Shown: piece by piece, positions 1 through 5,156 of the stretch | How the letters are laid out: each line of letters begins with the position of its first letter | How positions within the stretch are numbered: position 1 is the first letter of the stretch | Source: Lachnospiraceae bacterium | GTDB taxonomy: Bacteria > Bacillota > Clostridia > Lachnospirales > Lachnospiraceae | DNA: 8,522 nt | Assembly (NCBI GenBank): GCA_009774375.1 | Contig: VSNO01000173.1 | Span: forward strand, 1 to 8,522 | Direction of reading: 5' to 3' | Notes under the pieces: model-generated | Told to the model about the DNA's origin: nothing | Database searches by the model: none | Seen by the model: the letters and a program-made list of their open reading frames with translations, nothing else | Made by a program: the position numbers and the translations under genes

Positions 1-85
1 CATCAATCAGTTCTGCCCGCTCTCCATCAGGCAATGCATAAATATCTTCAATTGTGTAAGACTCTAATGTTCCTGCTGCATCCAT
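1..85 (-). CDS. Uma2 family endonuclease-like protein (N-terminal part, runs off the left edge)
   Basis: Only the first 28 codons lie in the window; the reading frame continues beyond position 1. The visible protein starts MDAAGTLESYTIEDIYALP and continues DGERAELIDG. The pattern Y-T-x-E-[DE]-x-x-A-L-P followed by a charged turn and A-E-L-I-[DE]-G is typical of the N-terminus of Uma2 (DUF820) proteins, which have a PD-(D/E)XK nuclease-like fold and are usually about 180-200 residues long. The catalytic residues would lie outside the window. The ATG at 85-83 is preceded by a strong AGGAGG site at about 93-98. The gene diverges from the tRNA pair and has its own extended -10 promoter. The cellular role of the family is largely unknown. 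The call rests on a short N-terminal match. Confidence 0.72.
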   Translation of the reverse strand, partial: MDAAGTLESYTIEDIYALPDGERAELID

Positions 86-128
86 CTGATCGACCTCCTT
101 CTAATATATATGATACCTTTTCCTGAAC

Positions 129-137
129 ATTATAGCA
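129..137 (-). promoter_or_regulatory. Extended -10 promoter for the Uma2-like gene
   Basis: Read on the minus strand, TGCTATAAT gives a perfect TATAAT -10 (134-129) with the TGn extension just upstream, about 44 bases before the start codon. No good -35 lies 16-18 bp upstream, which is normal for extended -10 promoters. A TTGACA on the same strand at 185-180 is too far for this -10 and would pair only with a weak TAGAGA. Confidence 0.5.
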
Positions 138-169
138 ATAAATAATTTGATAATATTCTCTATTTTTAC

Positions 170-197
170 TTGCATTCTGTGTCAACTGTGATATAAT
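170..197 (+). promoter_or_regulatory. Promoter of the tRNA-Ala/tRNA-Val transcript
   Basis: TTGCAT (170-175) as -35, a 16-bp spacer and a perfect TATAAT (192-197) as -10 lie directly upstream of the first tRNA. Transcription would start near 204, three bases before the mature 5' end, so very little leader has to be trimmed by RNase P. Confidence 0.65.
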
Positions 198-206
198 AAT
201 GTGCAT

Positions 207-279
207 GGGGATATAGCTCAGCTGGGAGAGCGATACGTTCGCAACGTATAGGTCACGAGTTCGAGTCTCGCTATCTCCA
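207..279 (+). tRNA. tRNA-Ala, anticodon CGC
   Basis: The 73-nt cloverleaf has acceptor stem GGGGATA/TATCTCC with discriminator A279. It includes the G3:U70 wobble pair (209 with 276) that identifies alanine tRNAs. The anticodon stem ATACG/CGTAT (233-237/245-249) closes the loop TTCGCAA, with anticodon CGC at 240-242 reading GCG codons. The T loop is TTCGAGT. The outermost T-stem pair (255 with 271) is an A-C mismatch; the other four pairs are canonical. CCA is not encoded. It lies 4 bases before the next tRNA and is probably co-transcribed with it. Confidence 0.93.
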
Positions 280-283
280 TTTT

Positions 284-357
284 GGAAGCATAGCTCAGCC
301 GGGATGAGCGTTCGCCTCACACGCGAGAGGTCAGGGGTTCGAGCCCCCTTGCTTCCA
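284..357 (+). tRNA. tRNA-Val, anticodon CAC
   Basis: The 74-nt cloverleaf has acceptor stem GGAAGCA/TGCTTCC and discriminator A357. The anticodon stem TTCGC/GCGAG (311-315/323-327, one G-U pair) closes loop CTCACAC, giving anticodon CAC (318-320) for GUG codons. The T arm AGGGG-TTCGAGC-CCCCT is fully paired. CCA is not encoded. A run of seven T follows at 358-364 and probably serves, with the T arm and acceptor stem, as a transcription stop. Confidence 0.94.
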
Positions 358-364
358 TTTTTTT
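358..364 (+). terminator. T-run terminator after the tRNA pair
   Basis: Seven T residues directly follow the discriminator base of tRNA-Val. There is no separate hairpin, so the tRNA's own GC-rich T arm and acceptor stem would supply the pausing structure. Confidence 0.4.
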
Positions 365-462
365 GTGCCTGAAAAACCTGGAGCAAGAGGACTTTCCAAA
401 AACGTCGCTGAAGACATCGTCAGGCTTAAGATTTGAAAAGGCTGTATTTTTTGCCACACTTA

Positions 463-471
463 TGATATACT
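463..471 (+). promoter_or_regulatory. Extended -10 promoter of the DUF1622/SprA-related operon
   Basis: TGATATACT contains the TGn extension and a 5/6 -10 hexamer TATACT (466-471). The hexamer TGTATT at 443-448, 17 bp upstream, is only a poor -35. A start near 478 would give a leader of about 124 nt before the first gene. Confidence 0.5.
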
Positions 472-480
472 TTTAGATAG

Positions 481-510
481 AGATCGAGTAGGGGAAAAGG
501 TTTTCCCCTG
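481..510. repeat. Dispersed hairpin repeat, copy 1
   Basis: AGATCGAGTAGGGGAA at 481-496 is shared exactly with 4885-4900, and the hairpin continues to the CCCCT arm ending at 509. The stem resembles the other copies but has a different loop. It is transcribed as part of the DUF1622 leader. Confidence 0.65.
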
Positions 511-561
511 CCCGCGCGCCGTGCACCCGTCATCGCATGCTGACATGTTTCCTGCGGGTGT
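481..561 (+). promoter_or_regulatory. Structured 5' leader with two stem-loops
   Basis: Two hairpins fill the leader of the DUF1622 gene. The first is AGGGGAAA/TTTCCCCT (490-497/502-509) with a 4-nt loop. The second pairs CACCCG (524-529) with CGGGTG (555-560) around a 25-nt loop that holds a small CATG/CATG helix. Neither is followed by a T-run, so they are not simple terminators. They could control translation or RNA stability. I do not recognise a known riboswitch class. The first hairpin belongs to the dispersed repeat described separately. Confidence 0.35.
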
Positions 562-601
562 CCGTTCGCATCAAAATATCTGCCCACAGGAGGTTTCCCT
601 T

Positions 602-967
602 ATGCACTCGATCATTAAGATCCTGGAATTGATATTGACCTGCATTGTCGAGATCAGCACGATCATTCTGGAACTTTTCGGGGTCGCCATCCTGGTCTTT
701 ACAGCTGTGAAATGCTTCCTGTACTGGATGAAGCAGGACTCGCGGATCAGGCTGGATCTGGCGCAGGGCATCGCCCTGTCACTCGAATTCAAGATGGGCA
801 GTGAGGTTCTTCGTACCGTCGTCGTGCGCGAATGGGGCGAGCTTGGCATCCTGGGCGTCATCATCCTGCTGCGCAGCATCCTTACCTTCCTGATCCACTG
901 GGAGATCAAGCATGAGGAAAAAGCACTGGCGTTAGACAAAACAGGATCCTCAGACAAAGAACAATAA
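602..967 (+). CDS. DUF1622 family membrane protein
   Basis: A small integral membrane protein of 121 residues with the DUF1622 architecture. It has a hydrophobic N-terminal segment (about residues 8-42), then the family-typical segment R-x-x-L-A-Q-G-I-A-L-S-L-E-F (about 50-63) followed by the G-S-E-V-L-R-T stretch, then a second hydrophobic segment (about 82-99) and a charged tail. The start at 602 is set by an AGGAGG at 588-593; an upstream in-frame ATG at 521 has no ribosome binding site and lies inside the GC-rich leader hairpin. The stop codon is 39 bp from the next start, so it is probably the first gene of a two-gene operon. The biochemical function of DUF1622 is unknown to me. Confidence 0.85.
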   Translation: MHSIIKILELILTCIVEISTIILELFGVAILVFTAVKCFLYWMKQDSRIRLDLAQGIALSLEFKMGSEVLRTVVVREWGELGILGVIILLRSILTFLIHWEIKHEEKALALDKTGSSDKEQ

Positions 968-1006
968 ACATAGCACATGTCATATAATGAAAAGGAGGTC
1001 TGCAAT

Positions 1007-1549
1007 ATGACGATCGGCAATATTCCGGGATTGTATCCCAGCTATTCCCCATACACAAATCCAGTCTCCCCGTCTGCAAGGCCGGCAGATGGAGACATCA
1101 GCACAGCAGGTGCTGTCAACCCGTCAGAGGAGACAGATCAGCACAGCGCTGACCCCGACAAGGTCAGAAAGCCCGGAAAGCGCTCCGCACCGGAGGACTG
1201 TGAGACCTGCGCCAACCGCACCTATCAGGACGGTTCCGACGAGGGCAATGTCTCCTTCAAGTCAGCTGCACACATCTCACCGGAATCAGCCGGCGCGAGA
1301 GTGCGCGCCCACGAGGGAGAGCATGTATCCAACGCGTACAAGAAAGCGGCGCAGAAGGACGGCAAAGTGATCAATGCCTCCGTGTCCATCCACACCTCGA
1401 TCTGCCCCGAATGCGGACGTACATACGTTTCCGGCGGTGTGACGCACACACAGATCAAATATTCCAACGAGGATAATCCATACACCAAAAATCAGAAGGA
1501 ACTCGACGCGGCAAAGTTCAAGGGTGCCAATATCGACTACGCGGCATAA
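1007..1549 (+). CDS. SprA-related family protein, putative HExxH metalloprotease
   Basis: A protein of 180 residues. The first 60 residues are low-complexity, rich in P, S and D, and probably disordered. The conserved core starts with C65-E-T-C68, then a Y-x-D-G-S-D-E segment, the motif H102-E-G-E-H106 (an HExxH zinc-binding signature) followed by V-S-N-A, and a second cysteine pair C133-P-E-C136. This combination is typical of the SprA-related family (PF12118 type) in Firmicutes and Proteobacteria, annotated as putative metalloproteases; the substrate is unknown. The four cysteines may bind a second metal. No signal peptide is visible, so it is probably cytoplasmic. The start at 1007 follows AGGAGG with ideal spacing; the in-frame ATG at 977 precedes that site and is rejected. 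It is the last gene of the operon before the shared hairpin terminator. Confidence 0.85.
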   Translation: MTIGNIPGLYPSYSPYTNPVSPSARPADGDISTAGAVNPSEETDQHSADPDKVRKPGKRSAPEDCETCANRTYQDGSDEGNVSFKSAAHISPESAGARVRAHEGEHVSNAYKKAAQKDGKVINASVSIHTSICPECGRTYVSGGVTHTQIKYSNEDNPYTKNQKELDAAKFKGANIDYAA

Positions 1550-1562
1550 CAGCCATAAAGCG

Positions 1563-1591
1563 AACAGGGGAAGAGCCATCTTCCCCTGTTT
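1563..1591. terminator. Bidirectional intrinsic terminator between convergent operons
   Basis: A perfect 12-bp stem (1563-1574/1579-1590) closes the 4-nt loop GCCA; the plus-strand tail is TTTGT. It sits between the SprA-related stop at 1549 and the blaR1-like stop at 1615, which face each other. The long symmetric stem, with A-rich and T-rich ends, suits termination in both directions. Confidence 0.8.
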
Positions 1592-1614
1592 GTCGTACCT
1601 GGCACCCGATCCTG

Positions 1615-4344
1615 TTAATACTCATCCTGGAATTCGTGATGATATTCCGTCATACGCCACTCTCCGTCCCCCTCATAGGCGAGCTCCGCAACAAAATGGT
1701 TCCCTGGAAAAACCCCTGAAACGCATGTGTCTGAATAAACCGCAAGCCCGGCATCCAGCACAATTTTCTTCTCCGGGTTGTCCGGATCTCCCAGAATCCT
1801 GTCCTCCCTGGACACAAAGTACAGCAGAATCCCGCTCTCACCGTACCCAAAACGGATCTGCGCCCCTGCGCCATACCTGGCAGATGCATCGATGATCTCA
1901 TCGTTCGCGAAAGGATGCCCTACGCCTCGCCCATCAATCTGCAGCTCCACACTCTCATCGCCGTACACAGTATCCATATGCTGCTGTATCATGGGCAGAT
2001 AGATGTCATCATGAAGCTCATACGCATACCAGCTCCCATCTGCTCCTCTATCCACGACAAACAGCTGCTCCATATAGAACCCCGTTCCATGTGATCCGAA
2101 TCCACCCATGATGACCAGCTCCCGCTCTCCATCCTCATCCAGATCCTCCTCGAACCAAAACGGCACTTCCCAATAATTTGAAGAAAAGCTGCTGTCGATC
2201 CGCACATACTTCCCATCCGGCGTTCCGACCAGTATCGTGTCGATCGTGTTCATTCCATAAAATTCAAAGTTCTCCGTCCTTCCGATCAGATTCACCCACG
2301 AATACGCGTCCCTGCGCCTCGCCCTGCCTTTCGTGCTGACTGCCTCATCGCAATAGTCAAAAAAAGCATCCATATTTCCCTCATAGCAAGGTACCAGACC
2401 GTCAATCCTTCTCTGGACTGCATCTGTCGGTTCGTACTCCTGTCCGATCTGATAGCGGTCTGCACGATCACCTCTCCTGTGTGCCGTCCAGGGCCTCCAC
2501 TCCCCCTCATCCTGTGAGGCGTCATGCCCGTCGGCCTCCCGGACCGTCTCCGCATCGACCAGCCAGTATGCATAGTCATTGCAGAGGATCGTCCCCTCCC
2601 TATCGCCGATCCTCTTCTCCCCTGAAAGATCAGACATGATCTCCGTTGTCAGATCATCCCCTGTAACTGGAAGGATCCTGCCGTCTGCGCGGTTTCCGGA
2701 CCGGTAATTCAGTATGATATACGATGCATCGTCAAATACGATCGATGCGGCCTGTGTATCCGCCATCGCGATATCCTGCATGACAGGCTGTACGGCTCCG
2801 CTCCGGACATCGACCCGCCACAGACTCCCTGTGATCACGCCATCTGTCTCATCGCCCGCCATCACATATGCGACCGCGTTCATTCCATCCCGTTCCTCTT
2901 CGTCTGCCGTTTCCTTCGCCCCGTCATTGTCCGCGTATGCAAACGTGCGAAAGTCTGCAGCTTCACCAGACACCATGTCCGATCCCATCAAGATCTTTGT
3001 ATACTCATTTTCACCATCCGTCCCTCTGATCATACCGGAGCGCCAGTTCGCCTCTCCACTCAGAGCTTTATCGTTCAAAGCCTCTCCGTCCACAGAGTCC
3101 GCTGCCAGCATACCCGGTATCCCCTGCGCTGTCTGCGCATCCGTCCTGCCGACGGGCAGCGTCATCAGCGCCTCCTGCCGCGGCTTAAAAAACAGTCCCG
3201 CCATCACGACAAGCACACCGCACAGCACAAATGCGGAACCCATCACATTTCTCTCCCTGTACTGCAGTACATTTCTGATTCTACATTTCAGTGAGGGTTC
3301 ACCAAATGTGATCGGCGTCAGCGTATACCCGTTCTGCCGCGCCGCATATTTCAGCAGACTCTCCGCGTATTTCTTCCGGATGTCTTCATCCGCATTGGCG
3401 ATCACCGCCTCATCACAGGATATCTCCATATCCCTCACAAACAAAAAGTACGCCGCCCACACCAGCGGGTTAAACCAGTGGATCACCGCGACCGCCCAAA
3501 AAAGCGGTTTAAAAATATAGTCCCGCCTCTTCCTGTGGTAATCCTCGTGGGCGATAACATACGTGCACTCCTGCGCATCAATTGACCGCGGCAGATAGAT
3601 CACGGGCGGGAACAATCCCCACAGAAAAGGCGACTCAATCCCGTCTATCGTCCGAATCCCAGCGGCGCATTCTTCTGAAAATGGCTCCGCATTCCTGATC
3701 TTTCCCCGAAACTTCCAGACTGCCCATATATTTCCTGCCGCCAGCAGGAGTACCCCGGCTCCCCACACAAACGCCATGACCGCCCTTCGCGCATTTTTCT
3801 CCCGTCCGTCACCTGTGTGGTACTCATGATATGTCGTCCCATCATTCGAATCGGTGCCCGGAACGCCCCCCATCCTATCGGGTGCATCCTCATGACTGCT
3901 GATTGCTGTCGTCGTGATCTGTTCATTCGGAAGATAGTCTACCTTTCCCTCCACCCCATCCTGAATGAATGACGCCTCACTGTTTGAGTCCGTGCCCGGA
4001 ACGCCGCCACCGGCCGGTACGTCATAATTGTGCGATATGCCACTGTACGTGATCGTCGCTATAACCTCATTTGGAAGATCATCTGCTTCTCCCTCTGACA
4101 CAACCGGCTGTCCACCCTCACTCCGTCTGTCGATATCAAAATCCGCAACCCAGGCCGGCACGAGGCTGAACGGCCCTTCGAGCCGGAACGGAATACAGAG
4201 GTTGACAAAGACCACGAACCATAAAAAATATACAAACTTCCGCTCCCACCGCAGCAACAGCGCCCGGAGAACCATCACCACCACGATCGTATAGCAGCTG
4301 ATCATGCTGATGTTCAATATCCTGACAAACAAATCCCCCATCAT
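1615..4344 (-). CDS. BlaR1-like M56 family metallopeptidase receptor with a large unrecognised C-terminal sensor
   Basis: A membrane signal transducer of 909 residues; classical BlaR1/MecR1 has about 585-600. Transmembrane segments are at about 8-30 and 36-52, then a long probably external loop (about 55-187), TM3 at about 188-211, the cytoplasmic zinc protease domain and a final TM at about 369-387. The protease has H266-E-D-Y-H270 (HExxH) and E307-I-S-C-D-E, whose E307 is a likely third zinc ligand, as in M56. Residues 388-909 should be extracellular. They lack S-x-x-K, S-x-N and K-T-G motifs in a recognisable penicillin-binding arrangement and instead show a D-L-D-E-D-G turn (734-739) as in calcium-loop or FG-GAP-like repeats. 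The gene lies 24 bp after the repressor gene in one operon. In this family, ligand binding outside activates the protease, which leads to cleavage of the repressor. Two adjacent ATG codons (4344 and 4341) are possible starts; AGAGG fits the second slightly better. Confidence 0.88.
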   Translation of the reverse strand: MMGDLFVRILNISMISCYTIVVVMVLRALLLRWERKFVYFLWFVVFVNLCIPFRLEGPFSLVPAWVADFDIDRRSEGGQPVVSEGEADDLPNEVIATITYSGISHNYDVPAGGGVPGTDSNSEASFIQDGVEGKVDYLPNEQITTTAISSHEDAPDRMGGVPGTDSNDGTTYHEYHTGDGREKNARRAVMAFVWGAGVLLLAAGNIWAVWKFRGKIRNAEPFSEECAAGIRTIDGIESPFLWGLFPPVIYLPRSIDAQECTYVIAHEDYHRKRRDYIFKPLFWAVAVIHWFNPLVWAAYFLFVRDMEISCDEAVIANADEDIRKKYAESLLKYAARQNGYTLTPITFGEPSLKCRIRNVLQYRERNVMGSAFVLCGVLVVMAGLFFKPRQEALMTLPVGRTDAQTAQGIPGMLAADSVDGEALNDKALSGEANWRSGMIRGTDGENEYTKILMGSDMVSGEAADFRTFAYADNDGAKETADEEERDGMNAVAYVMAGDETDGVITGSLWRVDVRSGAVQPVMQDIAMADTQAASIVFDDASYIILNYRSGNRADGRILPVTGDDLTTEIMSDLSGEKRIGDREGTILCNDYAYWLVDAETVREADGHDASQDEGEWRPWTAHRRGDRADRYQIGQEYEPTDAVQRRIDGLVPCYEGNMDAFFDYCDEAVSTKGRARRRDAYSWVNLIGRTENFEFYGMNTIDTILVGTPDGKYVRIDSSFSSNYWEVPFWFEEDLDEDGERELVIMGGFGSHGTGFYMEQLFVVDRGADGSWYAYELHDDIYLPMIQQHMDTVYGDESVELQIDGRGVGHPFANDEIIDASARYGAGAQIRFGYGESGILLYFVSREDRILGDPDNPEKKIVLDAGLAVYSDTCVSGVFPGNHFVAELAYEGDGEWRMTEYHHEFQDEY

Positions 4345-4368
4345 GTCCTCTTCATCCCCTTCCGTTCC

Positions 4369-4728
4369 TCAGTCCTTATACTCCTCGATCAGTGTCACCA
4401 GCTCCTCGATATCGTTTTTGCTGAGCTTCTTTCTCTTTAAAAATCCTGCCACGAAATTCGGCAGGGAGCCGTTGTGGTTCTCCTGCAGATACTGCTCTCC
4501 CTTTCTGCTTGTATACTCCTCCTTGCTGATCTTTGACGTGACCACAGCCGCCTGATTCTGGAAAATGTCGTTTTCACAGATCTTGCGCAGGACCGTGTAC
4601 GTCGTCGACTTTTTCCACCCGAACCGCTGCGCCGCCAGCTTCACCAGCTCCCCGCTCCGTATCGGCTCCTTCTCCCAGATCAGTTCCGCCAGCAGATTCT
4701 CCGCCTCCGTCATGATGTATGTAACCAT
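4369..4728 (-). CDS. BlaI/MecI/CopY family transcriptional repressor
   Basis: A winged-helix repressor of 119 residues. The N-terminal half (T-E-A-E-x-x-L-A-E-L-I-W, then G-W-K-K-S-T-T-Y-T-V-L-R-K at about 37-49) matches the BlaI/MecI recognition helix region, and the C-terminal half forms the dimerisation helices. An Asn-Phe pair, N91-F92, lies in the same C-terminal neighbourhood as the Asn-Phe bond cleaved in staphylococcal BlaI (N101-F102). Proteolytic inactivation by the neighbouring receptor is therefore plausible. The start at 4728 follows GGAGGAG at good spacing. The promoter region carries two palindromes that should be its operators, implying autoregulation. It is the first gene of the operon with the M56 receptor. 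Confidence 0.92.
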   Translation of the reverse strand: MVTYIMTEAENLLAELIWEKEPIRSGELVKLAAQRFGWKKSTTYTVLRKICENDIFQNQAAVVTSKISKEEYTSRKGEQYLQENHNGSLPNFVAGFLKRKKLSKNDIEELVTLIEEYKD

Positions 4729-4769
4729 TCGTCTTCTCCTCCTTCTTACAACAGCCTCATGAGGTCTCC

Positions 4770-4788
4770 ATTATACATCATATATAAT
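4770..4788. repeat. Small dyad in the blaI leader
   Basis: ATTATA (4770-4775) and TATAAT (4783-4788) form an inverted repeat with a 7-bp gap. On the minus strand it also gives a TATAAT without a matching -35. It could be a third repressor contact or a weak secondary promoter; the evidence for either is slight. Confidence 0.25.
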
Positions 4789-4823
4789 GAAACCGCGAGA
4801 GACAGTGACTATAAATATAAAAC

Positions 4824-4878
4824 AGGTTTAAAACATTTAAACTAATTATAGTCTAAACGTTTTAAACCTATTTGTCAA
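4824..4878 (-). promoter_or_regulatory. Promoter and twin operators of the blaI-blaR1-like operon
   Basis: On the minus strand a perfect -35 TTGACA (4878-4873), a 17-bp spacer and TAGACT (4855-4850, 4/6 match) form the promoter, with a start near 4843. Two 17-bp palindromes overlie it. O1 at 4826-4842 is GTTTAAA-ACA-TTTAAAC, with perfect arms. O2 at 4851-4867 is GTCTAAA-CGT-TTTAAAC, with one mismatch. Their centres are 25 bp apart, and the 19-bp blocks 4824-4842 and 4851-4869 are themselves inverted copies. O2 lies inside the promoter spacer and -10, and O1 at the start of transcription, so binding would block initiation. The motif differs from the TACAnnTGTA core described for BlaI/CopY, so this is a candidate operator. 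Confidence 0.78.
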
Positions 4879-4884
4879 GTAAAA

Positions 4885-4915
4885 AGATCGAGTAGGGGAA
4901 GAACCATCTTCCTTT
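4885..4915. repeat. Dispersed hairpin repeat, copy 3
   Basis: Positions 4885-4900 are identical over 16 bases to 481-496. The hairpin AGGGGAAGA/TCTTCCTTT (4894-4902/4907-4915, loop ACCA, two G-U pairs) matches the terminator at 1563-1590 in 17 of 18 core bases. It lies just upstream of the blaI promoter, at or near the host/element boundary. Confidence 0.7.
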
Positions 4916-4931
4916 GGACGCCCATGTGCAT

Positions 4932-4960
4932 AAAAAGAGCTGCCCCAATCGGAACAGCCC
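4932..4960 (-). terminator. Intrinsic terminator downstream of the integrase gene
   Basis: Read on the minus strand, a 10-bp stem GGGCTGTTCC/GGGGCAGCTC (4960-4951/4946-4937, with G-U pairs) closes the loop GATT and is followed by TTTTT (4936-4932). It lies about 200 bp after the integrase stop and would end that transcript before the blaI promoter. On the plus strand no T-run follows, so the orientation is clear. Confidence 0.85.
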
Positions 4961-5056
4961 TTCATACACCATATTATTTACATTCCAGCCTGATTTGCGA
5001 ACTTTTTTATATTTTTCCACATTTCACAAGGATTTGGACTACCTATCAATTATATT
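4961..5056. other. AT-rich junction zone, candidate attachment site region
   Basis: This gene-free stretch lies between the integrase terminator and the TTTGGTA array, next to the integrase gene where the attachment core of such elements is usually found. The change from GC-richer host genes to AT-rich DNA occurs around here. The exact core cannot be defined, because the other end of the element is outside the window and no duplicated core is visible. Confidence 0.35.
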
Positions 5057-5153
5057 TACCAAATTATTATTTTTGGTACAACATTATTCTCTTTTTTATT
5101 TCATTAATCTTTGGTAAATTTTCAATTTTGGTACAATATATCTGAATTTGGTA
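5057..5153. repeat. Array of five TTTGGTA motifs, candidate integrase arm sites
   Basis: TTTGGTA occurs at 5072-5078, 5110-5116, 5127-5133 and 5147-5153. The inverted copy TACCAAA is at 5057-5063, so the first two form a dyad with an 8-bp gap. Extensions alternate: two copies continue as CAA and two as AAT. The last copy ends three bases before the integrase stop codon. Short repeats beside int are typical of arm-type binding sites for the N-terminal domain of Tn916/lambda-type integrases. Confidence 0.6.
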
Positions 5154-5156
5154 AAT

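Noticed and set aside
48..386. Minus-strand open frame of 112 codons across the tRNA genes
   Set aside because: It is the antisense of two tRNAs; its S-x-T-R-T-R-D-L and G-A-R-T-P-D-L stretches are the well-known translation artefact of tRNA T arms.
571..1020. Minus-strand open frame of 149 codons
   Set aside because: It is antisense to the DUF1622 gene, with no ribosome binding site and a composition typical of a shadow.
2714..3520. Plus-strand open frame of 268 codons
   Set aside because: It is a shadow inside the M56 receptor gene, serine/alanine-rich from antisense GC-rich codons, with no ribosome binding site or family motif.
4914..5145. Two overlapping plus-strand open frames in the junction zone
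   Set aside because: They lie in AT-rich DNA holding a terminator and repeats, lack good ribosome binding sites and have low-complexity hydrophobic composition.
4885..5153. CRISPR-like array from the short repeats near the integrase
   Set aside because: The repeats are only 7 bp, unevenly spaced and in both orientations, and there are no cas genes.
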